A stretch of 11,208 nt of DNA from positions 1-11,208 of the forward strand of contig JAEWMZ010000023.1 in assembly GCA_023392995.1 (NCBI GenBank). Direction: 5' to 3'. The notes under the pieces are model-generated. The model was not told the DNA's origin. It made no database searches and saw only the letters and a list, made by a program, of their open reading frames with translations. Made by a program: the position numbers and the translations under genes. Of the stretch, positions 1 to 5,963 are shown one piece after another (position 1 is the first letter of the stretch; each line of letters starts with the position of its first letter). The DNA is from Bacillota bacterium. GTDB taxonomy: Bacteria > Bacillota > Clostridia > Lachnospirales > Lachnospiraceae.

Positions 1-791
1 AACGAGGCTTAACGCTGAAAAAGCTGGATTCCTTCCAAGCAATTCCCGGTCATGGTATCGAGGTCTCCATAGATAACAATATCATATTAGCTGGTAATCG
101 AAAGCTTATGCTGGATCGGAAGCTCCCCATTGATTCCTGGGAGACAATTGTGAATCACTTAGCAGAAGAAGGCAAGACACCCATGTATATCGCTCTCAAT
201 GACAACCTTGCAGGAATTATTGCAGTAGCCGATACCGTGAAAGCAAATAGTAAAAAGGCTATTGAACGCTTGCATCATATGGGTCTTGAAGTTGCCATGA
301 TAACCGGTGACAATCAGAAAACAGCTTCTGCAATTGCCAAACAGGTAGGTATCGACCGAATCCTTGCAGAGGTATTGCCTCAGGATAAGGCAAAGGAAGT
401 GAAAAAACTTCAAGCTGAAGGTAAGAAGGTGGCAATGGTTGGGGATGGTATTAACGATGCTCCTGCCTTAGCTCAAGCCGATATTGGTATTGCAATTGGT
501 TCAGGAACAGATGTTGCCATGGAGTCAGCAGATATTGTCTTAATGAGAAGCGATTTAATGGATGTCCCTACTGCAATTCAATTATCAAAGAGTACCATAC
601 GTAATATTAAGCAAAATTTATTCTGGGCCTTTGGCTACAATACCTTGGGAATTCCGGTAGCAATGGGACTTCTTCACCTGTTTGGAGGGCCGTTACTGAA
701 TCCTATGCTTGCCGCAGCCGCTATGAGTTTAAGCTCCGTGTCTGTATTATTAAATGCTTTAAGATTAAAGGGCTTTCAACCAAAGCAATAA
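1..791 (+). CDS. copA: Cu(+)-exporting P1B-type ATPase, C-terminal part (5' end outside window)
   Basis: This is the last 262 residues of a heavy-metal P-type ATPase, read from the first full codon at base 3; the start lies left of the window. The family pumps cytosolic Cu(+) out across the membrane using ATP. Visible in order are the end of the nucleotide-binding domain (PGHGI, then LAGNRKLM), the P-domain TGDN motif near base 303, the hinge motif GDGINDAPALAQADIGIAIG near 440-510, and the last two membrane helices. The first of these carries YN followed by P (GYNTLGIP). The last carries MSLSS followed by NALRL. YN plus MxxSS is the copper-site signature of the P1B-1 subgroup, which favours Cu(+) over Zn or Cd. 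The metal-binding N-terminus, the CPC helix and the DKTG phosphorylation site are not in the window, so those parts cannot be judged. A terminator-like hairpin follows, so this is probably the last gene of its transcript. Confidence 0.95.
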   Translation, partial: RGLTLKKLDSFQAIPGHGIEVSIDNNIILAGNRKLMLDRKLPIDSWETIVNHLAEEGKTPMYIALNDNLAGIIAVADTVKANSKKAIERLHHMGLEVAMITGDNQKTASAIAKQVGIDRILAEVLPQDKAKEVKKLQAEGKKVAMVGDGINDAPALAQADIGIAIGSGTDVAMESADIVLMRSDLMDVPTAIQLSKSTIRNIKQNLFWAFGYNTLGIPVAMGLLHLFGGPLLNPMLAAAAMSLSSVSVLLNALRLKGFQPKQ

Positions 792-927
792 TGTTAGCAG
801 CTGACAGTAGGATAAGGATTATATGAATACAATATTTAATACGATACTTCATTTTCAAAGCTGCGATTGAAGCTATAACTTGCCAAATAACGTAACTAGA
901 TAGTGTAACTTGCTAAATAGTCTGATT

Positions 928-1012
928 GACAGACATTTGACATGAATTTTGTGGTAAGAGAACATTTTTTACGATCTCCACAATAAAATCATGCTGAATG
1001 TCTGTCTTTTTT
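928..1012 (+). terminator. Long Rho-independent terminator-like hairpin
   Basis: GACAGACATT at 928-937 pairs perfectly with AATGTCTGTC at 997-1006, followed at once by T6 (1007-1012). Inside, CATG (941-944) pairs with CATG (990-993) and GTGG with its flanking Ts (949-954) pairs with CCACAA (978-983), giving a bulged hairpin of about 79 nt. The T-run on the + strand fits termination after the copper ATPase, though the stem starts about 135 bases after the stop and is longer than a usual terminator. Confidence 0.7.
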
Positions 1013-1162
1013 GCTTGAGAGCTTAGTTTAAGGGCTTTGTTTAAGAGCTAAAGAACATGGCTTTGTTCAGATCAGAAACCTGCCTCAAGATATCTCAAGA
1101 TATGAAAAGTAACTGTAGTTATTGATTTTTGCAATTAACAAATTTCTGAGTTAAGAAAGATA

Positions 1163-1191
1163 TTTACAAGAAAGTAAACTAGTAGTATACT
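1163..1191 (+). promoter_or_regulatory. SigA-type promoter of the tetR-acg-like operon
   Basis: A -35 box TTTACA (1163-1168) and a -10 box TATACT (1186-1191) are separated by exactly 17 bp. Each box differs from consensus at one position. Transcription would start near 1198, leaving a leader of about 80 nt before the tetR ATG at 1277. The -10 box lies inside the palindrome at 1171-1193. Confidence 0.75.
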
Positions 1192-1193
1192 TT
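1171..1193. promoter_or_regulatory. Probable TetR operator: 23-bp near-perfect palindrome over the promoter
   Basis: The 23 bp from AAAGTAAACTA through TAGTATACTTT are an inverted repeat centred on base 1182, with only one mismatched pair (1177/1187). It covers most of the spacer and the whole -10 box, so a bound dimer would block RNA polymerase. Length and symmetry fit TetR-family operators. The gene directly downstream encodes a TetR protein, so autorepression is inferred. Confidence 0.7.
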
Positions 1194-1262
1194 AATTCAA
1201 TATCGTGCATACACACTTTTCTACAGCACGGTGTAAACATATTAATACAACACCGTTCATAC

Positions 1263-1270
1263 AAGGAGGA
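1263..1270 (+). promoter_or_regulatory. Ribosome binding site that fixes the tetR start
   Basis: AAGGAGGA lies 6 bases before the ATG at 1277. It selects this start over the in-frame ATG at 1205, which has no ribosome binding site and would add 24 residues before the conserved N-terminus. Confidence 0.85.
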
Positions 1271-1276
1271 TTAGTC

Positions 1277-1924
1277 ATGGGTTTAACCGAACGAAAACGA
1301 CAGGAAAAGGAAATTAGAAAAAAAGATATTATTGATGCCGCAGAAAGAGTCTTTTTTACAAAGGGCTATGAGAATTCATCCATGGATGAAGTTGCCAAAG
1401 AGGCTGAATTTAGCAAACGAACCCTCTATGTATATTTTAGCAGTAAGGAACAGATTTATTTTGAAATCATGATCCGGGGATACCGGGTGCTCATTGAAAT
1501 GCTGGAACAAAGCTTTCGTGAAGAAAATCCGCAGACAGCTGCAAGTGAGCTTCGCTGTATCTTTTTTACTTTCTTTTCCTTTAGTGAGAAGCATTCCCAT
1601 TATTTTAATGCTCTTATGGATTATGAAACAAAGGACAGTGATGAACAAACAAACGTCAGCGATGATTCCAAGAAGGAATGCTATCTGCTGGGTGAAAAAG
1701 TCTACGGTTATCTTGTGAGTGCTATTGACAAAGGCATAGAAGAGGGAACCCTAAGAAAAGATCTCGACAGACACAGCACTGCCTTAATTCTATGGGCATA
1801 TACCGTCGGCGTTTTTAATACCGGCAAGAAAAAAAGCAGCTACCTTAAGAATTATCATCATATTTCCACAAACGAATTTATAATGGAAGCCTTTCATCTG
1901 GTAATGAAACTGATTGAAGCATAG
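1277..1924 (+). CDS. TetR/AcrR family transcriptional regulator
   Basis: This is a 215-residue protein. Residues 1-14 are a charged arm. Residues 15-62 form a TetR-type helix-turn-helix, seen in IIDAAERVFFTKGYENSSM, then VAKEAEFSKRTLYVYFSSKEQ, the TYYYF-like recognition helix region. The remaining 150 residues are all-helical and would hold the ligand pocket and dimer interface; they are not diagnostic of a ligand. Family members are dimeric cytosolic repressors released by small hydrophobic molecules. The gene sits directly downstream of a promoter embedded in a palindrome (1171-1193) and directly upstream of the Acg-like gene, 11 bases apart. The stop codon overlaps the next gene's ribosome binding site. 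The inferred role is autorepression and induction of the downstream gene by an unknown compound. Start chosen from the AAGGAGGA at 1263. Confidence 0.93.
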   Translation: MGLTERKRQEKEIRKKDIIDAAERVFFTKGYENSSMDEVAKEAEFSKRTLYVYFSSKEQIYFEIMIRGYRVLIEMLEQSFREENPQTAASELRCIFFTFFSFSEKHSHYFNALMDYETKDSDEQTNVSDDSKKECYLLGEKVYGYLVSAIDKGIEEGTLRKDLDRHSTALILWAYTVGVFNTGKKKSSYLKNYHHISTNEFIMEAFHLVMKLIEA

Positions 1925-1935
1925 GAGTCGATGAA

Positions 1936-3132
1936 ATGAAACTAAAATCAATACGCAAGCTCACATTCTTAATACTGGCCGGATTTTTCAGCCTGTGTCT
2001 GTTGACACTGTTAATCCTATTCATCGTTAGCGGAGGATTTATGAAGAAAACATATTTAGAACCCTGGGATAAAAAGTATGCCGTACAATACCAAGACCCA
2101 AGAATAAGCTTAGCCTCTGTCGGACTTCTTGCGGCAAATAACCATAATATGCAGCCCTGGAGAATTCAGCTGGATAAAGAGAATCCATTGGTATTTTTTC
2201 TATATGCGGACAGTTCCCGGGTGACCAAAGAAGTAGATCCCCTTTACCGTCAGATGATGATTACGCAGGGAACCTTTCTGGAATATGTCCGGCTCGCAGG
2301 AGAGGAGCTGGGCTGGAAGACTGACATTATGCTCTTCCCGGCCGGCAGCTATGAAGAAGCGGATATTCTTCGCAGTATGGATACAAAACCAGTAGCAAAG
2401 GTCACGCTTTCCAAAGTAAAACCCGCTGCTAACCCGCTATATGATGTGATCTTTATGGCGGATACAAACAGAGAAGCCTATCAGCCAAAGGAGCTTACAG
2501 CTCCGCAAATAACAACTCTGGAAGCTCTGTCTACTAAAGCGGATCTATCCATCCAGCTTTTCACAAACAGAGAGCAGCTAGATACCATTGGAGAATATGC
2601 CAAGAAAAGCGCTGTCATCGAAGCAGGCGTACCGAGAGTGATGGAGGAATCCAACACTATTTTCAGAGCCAATGAAGCAGCCAAGAATAAATACCGCTAT
2701 GGCTTTTCCGTAGAAGGACAGGGCAAAACCGGCTTTGCAAAGGATCTATTGCAGGGATTATTAACCATTTTTCCATCCCTGAACGCTGGGAGCAGTGCAG
2801 CTCAAAACTTCATTCAGTATACGAACACCTCTGTGGAGCATACACCGGCTTACGCAATGATCCTTTCAAAGGATAATAGTCGTACCAGCCAGGTGGAGAG
2901 CGGAATGCTTTACAGCAGGCTGGTACTGGCCGGACATAGACAGGGTCTGGTCATGCAGCCCCTAAGCCAGGTATTGGAGGAATATGAGGAAATGCAGCCG
3001 CTCTATAAGGAGTTCCAAGGGGCGTACGCACCAAAGAACGGCACAGTTCAAATGCTGTTACGTGTTGGTTCACCCACCAAAGACGCACCGTTAACCATGA
3101 GACGCGATGTGCTGGAGCTTATCCAGGAGTAA
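1936..3132 (+). CDS. Membrane-anchored Acg-like nitroreductase-fold protein
   Basis: This 398-residue protein has one N-terminal hydrophobic helix (residues about 9-34) after a basic start, so it is probably anchored with the rest outside. The alternative is a cleaved signal peptide, but no clear cleavage site is seen. The body matches, by eye, the Acg branch of nitroreductase-like proteins. Features are NHNMQPW at 69-75 (family form N-Q-PW, binding the flavin region), DSSR at 92-95, DPLYRQMMITQG at 101-112, and a C-terminal RVG (376-378) followed by a twin-arginine RR (389-390). In Mycobacterium, Acg binds FMN but lacks reductase activity and may store flavin; whether this one is enzymatic is unknown. 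The AGGAG at 1923-1927 overlaps the tetR stop, so the two genes are probably co-transcribed and translationally coupled. No convincing terminator follows. A nitroreductase proper is the alternative, but those are shorter. Confidence 0.78.
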   Translation: MKLKSIRKLTFLILAGFFSLCLLTLLILFIVSGGFMKKTYLEPWDKKYAVQYQDPRISLASVGLLAANNHNMQPWRIQLDKENPLVFFLYADSSRVTKEVDPLYRQMMITQGTFLEYVRLAGEELGWKTDIMLFPAGSYEEADILRSMDTKPVAKVTLSKVKPAANPLYDVIFMADTNREAYQPKELTAPQITTLEALSTKADLSIQLFTNREQLDTIGEYAKKSAVIEAGVPRVMEESNTIFRANEAAKNKYRYGFSVEGQGKTGFAKDLLQGLLTIFPSLNAGSSAAQNFIQYTNTSVEHTPAYAMILSKDNSRTSQVESGMLYSRLVLAGHRQGLVMQPLSQVLEEYEEMQPLYKEFQGAYAPKNGTVQMLLRVGSPTKDAPLTMRRDVLELIQE

Positions 3133-3206
3133 GCCACTTTGTTTGATTACTCGTTTCATAAGAAATAATGAAAATATGGAATATCATGGCATATATTTGA
3201 TATTTA

Positions 3207-3215
3207 TGTTATACT
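3207..3215 (+). promoter_or_regulatory. Extended -10 promoter of the AraC-type gene
   Basis: TGT followed by TATACT (3210-3215) is an extended -10 element. No good -35 box lies at the right distance. The predicted start near 3222 leaves a leader of about 67 nt before the ATG at 3289. Confidence 0.5.
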
Positions 3216-3288
3216 TTGATCACGCTGGTCACAATAAATCATCGCTTCATTTGAAAACTATTAATTTGAAAGATGAACAAGAGGAAAA

Positions 3289-4185
3289 ATGGACATTAAT
3301 ACTGTATTTAACGATGTTATCGACAGAATTGAAAAAAATATAGGTAATCAGATCGATTATGATGAACTTGCTAGAGGTATGGGGATATCTGTGTTTCATT
3401 TTCAGCGGCTGTTCTCTTTATTAACAGGCGTTCCAATCGGAGAGTATATTAGATGCAGAAGGATGACATTAGCCGGTTTTGATATACAAAATTCAAATAT
3501 GAAAATTATTGATATCGCTTTCAAATATGGTTATGAATCACATTCTTCCTTTAGTCGTGCTTTTCAAGTCTTCCATGGCGTTACACCTACTGATGTTCGT
3601 AAAAAAGGGAAGGAAGTTCGGATTTATTCTCCGATTCACTTAAACATTTCCATAAGAGGTAATGACATCATTGGTTTTCGAATCGCAAAAACCAAAGCCT
3701 ATCAATTGTTTGGAAAAGACGACTCCATTGTCCCGATGGAACATAAATATGCTCTTAATTTTATAAAAAATTATGGGGAACAGGTGATAGAAAACGGGAG
3801 CCATGGTGCAATTAATCTTGCCGCCGGCTTTCCGGTGGGTGATAACTACCCATTTCATCTGCTGCAGGGTATCTATTTTAAGGATAAAGAGGATAACACC
3901 CGTTTTATGTATGGATGGGAAAAACCGGAGCATGAATCGGAGAAGTCCTTTACTATAATCGACGTACCTGAAACAACATGGGCGGTATTCACCTATACTG
4001 GACATCATATGGAGGGCTTGCCAAAGATCTGGACATATCTATATACAAGCTGGTTGTACTCCACTCATTACAAAATAGGGGATCATATTTTTATTGAAAA
4101 AGAGACCTGGATTGATGAGAATCGGGACATATTGCGCGCAGAAGTCTGGCTCCCAGTCAATGAATGTGAATATTCTGATTCATAA
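3289..4185 (+). CDS. AraC-family regulator with C-terminal GyrI-like effector domain
   Basis: This 298-residue cytosolic regulator has its DNA-binding domain at the N-terminus (residues about 1-105), the reverse of classic AraC. The two helix-turn-helix units show as YDELARGMGISVFHFQRLF and IAFKYGYESHSSFSRAFQ, ending in the family's GVTPTDVRK. Residues about 110-295 resemble the GyrI-like / Rob-type effector-binding domain. Supporting features are FRIAKTKAYQLFGK near the start, a central FPV segment, FTIIDVPETTWAVFTYTG, and a terminal R-E-W-L-P (AEVWLPV) typical of that fold. Such regulators (Rob, SoxS-like and BmrR-like sensors) bind small, often lipophilic or antibiotic-like compounds. AGAGG at 3280-3284 lies close to the ATG (about 4 bases). 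The gene has its own promoter candidate and may be co-transcribed with the zinc-ribbon gene 95 bases downstream. The ligand is unknown. Confidence 0.9.
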   Translation: MDINTVFNDVIDRIEKNIGNQIDYDELARGMGISVFHFQRLFSLLTGVPIGEYIRCRRMTLAGFDIQNSNMKIIDIAFKYGYESHSSFSRAFQVFHGVTPTDVRKKGKEVRIYSPIHLNISIRGNDIIGFRIAKTKAYQLFGKDDSIVPMEHKYALNFIKNYGEQVIENGSHGAINLAAGFPVGDNYPFHLLQGIYFKDKEDNTRFMYGWEKPEHESEKSFTIIDVPETTWAVFTYTGHHMEGLPKIWTYLYTSWLYSTHYKIGDHIFIEKETWIDENRDILRAEVWLPVNECEYSDS

Positions 4186-4280
4186 GCCTCATTGTGCAGA
4201 TTTGGGCATAAAAATGAACAGCATTAGAAATGAAAAGAGCTATAATTATTTCTATCCTAATAGAGATGAGAGGTAATTAT

Positions 4281-4433
4281 ATGCCAAAACCCAAACGAGG
4301 TAAACATGTGAAAGAAAATCCCAACTGGCGTGGCACTTGTCCTGTGTGCAAGCGTACAGGAGTGAAGCTGCTATGGAGTAAAATACAGGAGGATAAAAGT
4401 CAGATCAGTGTATGTAAACGTTGCGGAGGATAA
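4281..4433 (+). CDS. Small zinc-ribbon protein, 50 residues, function unknown
   Basis: The protein is 50 residues long, very basic at the N-terminus (MPKPKRGKHVKENPNWRG), followed by a CPVC knuckle at residues 20-23 and a CKRC knuckle near the C-terminus. These four cysteines would bind one zinc ion in a ribbon fold, as in some nucleic-acid-binding and ribosome-associated mini-proteins. I do not recognise a named family. The start is the ATG at 4281, chosen because GAGAGG at 4268-4273 sits 7 bases upstream; an in-frame ATG at 4230 lacks a comparable site and would add 17 hydrophobic residues. It follows the AraC-type gene by 95 bases with no terminator between, so the two may be one transcript. 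A long hairpin terminator follows. The conserved look of the whole length argues for a real gene. RNA or DNA binding is inference. Confidence 0.75.
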   Translation: MPKPKRGKHVKENPNWRGTCPVCKRTGVKLLWSKIQEDKSQISVCKRCGG

Positions 4434-4504
4434 TGGTGTCACATTGAGTCTGCTTAGCATTGCTGTCAGTGATTAAAAAGGGAAAAATAGATTTAAAATT
4501 AATA

Positions 4505-4578
4505 TAGGGTTTTCAGATATGGAGGTTTTCGAAGCTGAATTTAGCCGAAGACTTTGATACTGGGAAACCCTACTTTTT
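4505..4578 (+). terminator. Long three-segment hairpin terminator
   Basis: TAGGGTTT (4505-4512) pairs with AAACCCTA (4565-4572). A middle stem pairs 4523-4531 with 4546-4554 using two G-U pairs. An apical stem GCT/AGC (4534-4536 with 4543-4545) closes a 6-base loop. T5 follows at 4574-4578. It sits about 70 bases after the zinc-ribbon stop and would end the AraC/zinc-ribbon transcript. At 68 nt it is longer than usual, so a small RNA 3' end is possible. Confidence 0.7.
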
Positions 4579-4671
4579 GTTGTTAGTAATACGCTATTTA
4601 TGTCCTAGAAAAAAAATAAATTTTATTTATATTATCTGTAATAAAAGCCTTAATAATGTGACTTATTGTAT

Positions 4672-4815
4672 GTAATTGCGAAAGGCATCAACCGAAGCTA
4701 TTGTATCCATAGCAGACTGTTTTAAAACAGAAGCTAAGTTCGGAGGACGCGTTAGAGTAATAAGATTGTATTTGCTTGGTATACAATTACAATAACTTTA
4801 TTGTTTCGTAATTGC
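4672..4815 (+). ncRNA. Unclassified multi-branched RNA structure in the leader of the sigma-factor operon
   Basis: A 12-bp outer stem with two G-U pairs joins 4672-4683 to 4804-4815. Within it are CCGAA/TTCGG (4692-4696 with 4739-4743), GCTAT/ATAGC (4697-4701 with 4709-4713), the self-complementary CTGTTTTAAAACAG (4717-4730) and ATTGTAT/ATACAAT (4765-4771 with 4781-4787). The second and third stems branch from the first as a three-way junction. An alternative pairing of 4784-4795 with 4663-4668 plus 4673-4678 would break both the outer stem and the last hairpin. The structure ends 20 bases before the strong ribosome binding site of the ECF sigma gene. I cannot match it to a known riboswitch by eye. 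It could also be a miniature inverted-repeat element, though I see no target-site duplication. Confidence 0.4.
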
Positions 4816-4834
4816 CTGGCGACCGATTGTTATG

Positions 4835-4842
4835 AAAGGAGG
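4835..4842 (+). promoter_or_regulatory. Very strong ribosome binding site of the ECF sigma gene
   Basis: AAAGGAGG lies 7 bases before the ATG at 4850. It rules out the ATG at 4832, which is upstream of and partly encoded by this site. GTG at 4847 is a possible but less well-spaced start. Confidence 0.85.
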
Positions 4843-4849
4843 AGGGGTG

Positions 4850-5344
4850 ATGTTCTCTATTGAAGAACTATATCAGAATTATAAAACCGACGTCTATTAT
4901 TATCTGCTAAGTTTAACAAGAGATCATACCTTAGCCGAGGATTTACTTTCGGAAACCTTTATGAAAGCATTCCTTGCATTACCTTCTTTCAGAGGAGACT
5001 CCTCCATAAAAACATGGTTGATCGGTATTGCACGAAACGTATGGCTACAGCATTTACGTAAGGCAAAGCATTGGGTTGAATATGACGACCTTTTGTGTGT
5101 TTATTTGGCTGAAAGTGAAAGTATCGAAGAGCATTTCCTTACAAAAGAGAAGTTGGAGCGTATCCGTACACTTTTAGCAACAAAGGATGAAAGAACCCGC
5201 ACCATTGTAAATATGCGTGTAGAAGGCTGGTTCTATCCAGAAATAGCGCAAAGATGGGATATTACGGAAAATTCCGCCCGTGTTATCGATTTCCGTACCC
5301 GTAAATGGATCAAAGAAACTCTGAAAAAGGAGGATTATTTATGA
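4850..5344 (+). CDS. ECF-family RNA polymerase sigma factor (sigma-70 family)
   Basis: This 164-residue protein has only regions 2 and 4, as in extracytoplasmic-function sigma factors. Region 2 (about 5-70) shows AEDLLSETFMKAF, then FRGDSSIKTWLIGIARN, the core-binding and -10 recognition helices. Region 4 (about 108-160) shows DERTRTIVNMRVEGWFYPEI followed by ITENSARVIDFRTRKWIKE, the -35-binding helix-turn-helix. It directs RNA polymerase to a small regulon and is normally held inactive by a membrane anti-sigma factor. The next gene is just that, overlapping by 4 bases (ATGA at 5341-5344), so the pair is translationally coupled. Start chosen from AAAGGAGG at 4835. No obvious ECF-type autoregulatory promoter is visible upstream, but consensus differs between groups and cannot be excluded by eye. 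Confidence 0.93.
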   Translation: MFSIEELYQNYKTDVYYYLLSLTRDHTLAEDLLSETFMKAFLALPSFRGDSSIKTWLIGIARNVWLQHLRKAKHWVEYDDLLCVYLAESESIEEHFLTKEKLERIRTLLATKDERTRTIVNMRVEGWFYPEIAQRWDITENSARVIDFRTRKWIKETLKKEDYL

Positions 5345-5877
5345 AGAAGTCCACTATTTCCTGTGATGTATGCCAGGATTTACTTCCACTTGTGAAGGAT
5401 CATGTTGCCAGTGAAGATAGTATCGCGTTAGTAACTGAGCATATAGCAGCCTGCCCGGCCTGTCAGCAGCTATGTGACCCTCAGGAGATATCTATGGATA
5501 TACCTATTAATGATCAGAAAGTTTTGTCCGCTATCCGTAGAAAATTCAACCTTGCCGGACTGATTCTGCTGGTTGCAGGGATTCTGTTTGGTGTCTATCT
5601 GACAAATTCCATGGGTATCTTCTATAATATTGCAGTTATGCCCCTGTTGGGAGCGTTGGGTTATTTCATCTTTAAACGGTTCTGGCTTTTTGTACCGCTG
5701 ATGAACGGGATAGTAACCTTTCTGGTAACAGCTATCCCCATGCTATTAAATGGATCAAAAAATATTGCGGGTGCCAGTGCCTTTTATGCTATCATTTATA
5801 CTGCATTATGCTTATTAGGTGGAGTTGCTGCCCTCCTTTTGCATTTTGCCTTCGCGAAGGAATCTCCCCGTTCTTAG
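5341..5877 (+). CDS. Zinc-finger anti-sigma factor, four-helix membrane protein
   Basis: This 178-residue protein has a cytosolic anti-sigma domain at residues about 1-60 with the ZAS zinc motif H34-x3-C38-x2-C41 (HIAACPAC), plus a CDVC pair at 8-11. This is the form that wraps and inactivates a partner ECF sigma. About four membrane helices follow at roughly 70-88, 92-111, 113-135 and 145-172, with almost no extracellular domain, so the signal is probably sensed within the membrane or through a partner. Its ATG overlaps the sigma stop codon; AAAAAGGAGG at 5324-5333, inside the sigma gene, is 7 bases upstream. This fixes the start and excludes the in-frame ATG at 5305. Release may be by conformational change or proteolysis; the sequence does not show which. 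Confidence 0.9.
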   Translation: MKKSTISCDVCQDLLPLVKDHVASEDSIALVTEHIAACPACQQLCDPQEISMDIPINDQKVLSAIRRKFNLAGLILLVAGILFGVYLTNSMGIFYNIAVMPLLGALGYFIFKRFWLFVPLMNGIVTFLVTAIPMLLNGSKNIAGASAFYAIIYTALCLLGGVAALLLHFAFAKESPRS

Positions 5878-5963
5878 CACCTGATCGCTGGTAATCAGTG
5901 TCAGTGCCTTTCCGGGTCAAATATATGAATTACACAAAACATGGGTATTAATTAGGAGGATAT

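Larger units (their letters stand above)
792..1276. other. 485-bp intergenic region between copper ATPase and tetR
   Basis: It contains the hairpin at 928-1006 and the promoter/operator at 1163-1193 (listed separately) plus two small repeats. One is a 14-nt direct repeat (TAACTTGCCAAATA at 876-889 and TAACTTGCTAAATA at 906-919, one difference). The other is a perfect tandem duplication of CTCAAGATAT at 1084-1093 and 1094-1103. A 15-codon reading frame at 823-870 has a weak AGGA upstream but is too short to call. I see no other gene. Confidence 0.7.
4434..4849. other. 416-bp intergenic region before the sigma-factor operon
   Basis: It holds the long terminator at 4505-4578, a very AT-rich stretch at about 4600-4650, and the structured region 4672-4815 (both described separately). 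A weak extended -10 (TGG then TATACA, 4777-4785) is the only promoter-like site I find near the sigma gene, and it lies inside the structured region. I see no open frame worth calling. Confidence 0.65.

Noticed and set aside
823..870. Possible 15-residue peptide after the copper ATPase
   Set aside because: A weak AGGA precedes it, but it is too short and AT-biased to separate from chance.
1205..1276. Upstream ATG that would extend TetR by 24 residues
   Set aside because: No ribosome binding site, and the added residues are not TetR-like. AAGGAGGA at 1263 fixes the start at 1277.
3640..4008. Long open frame on the - strand inside the AraC-type gene
   Set aside because: Shadow of a well-supported + strand gene with strong family motifs; no ribosome binding site or recognizable domain.
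4684..4760. Integron attC-like or known riboswitch signature in the structured leader
   Set aside because: GTTAGAG at 4751 and ATCAAC at 4687 do not meet the attC core pattern, and I could not match purine, cyclic-di-GMP, cyclic-di-AMP or other classes by conserved bases.
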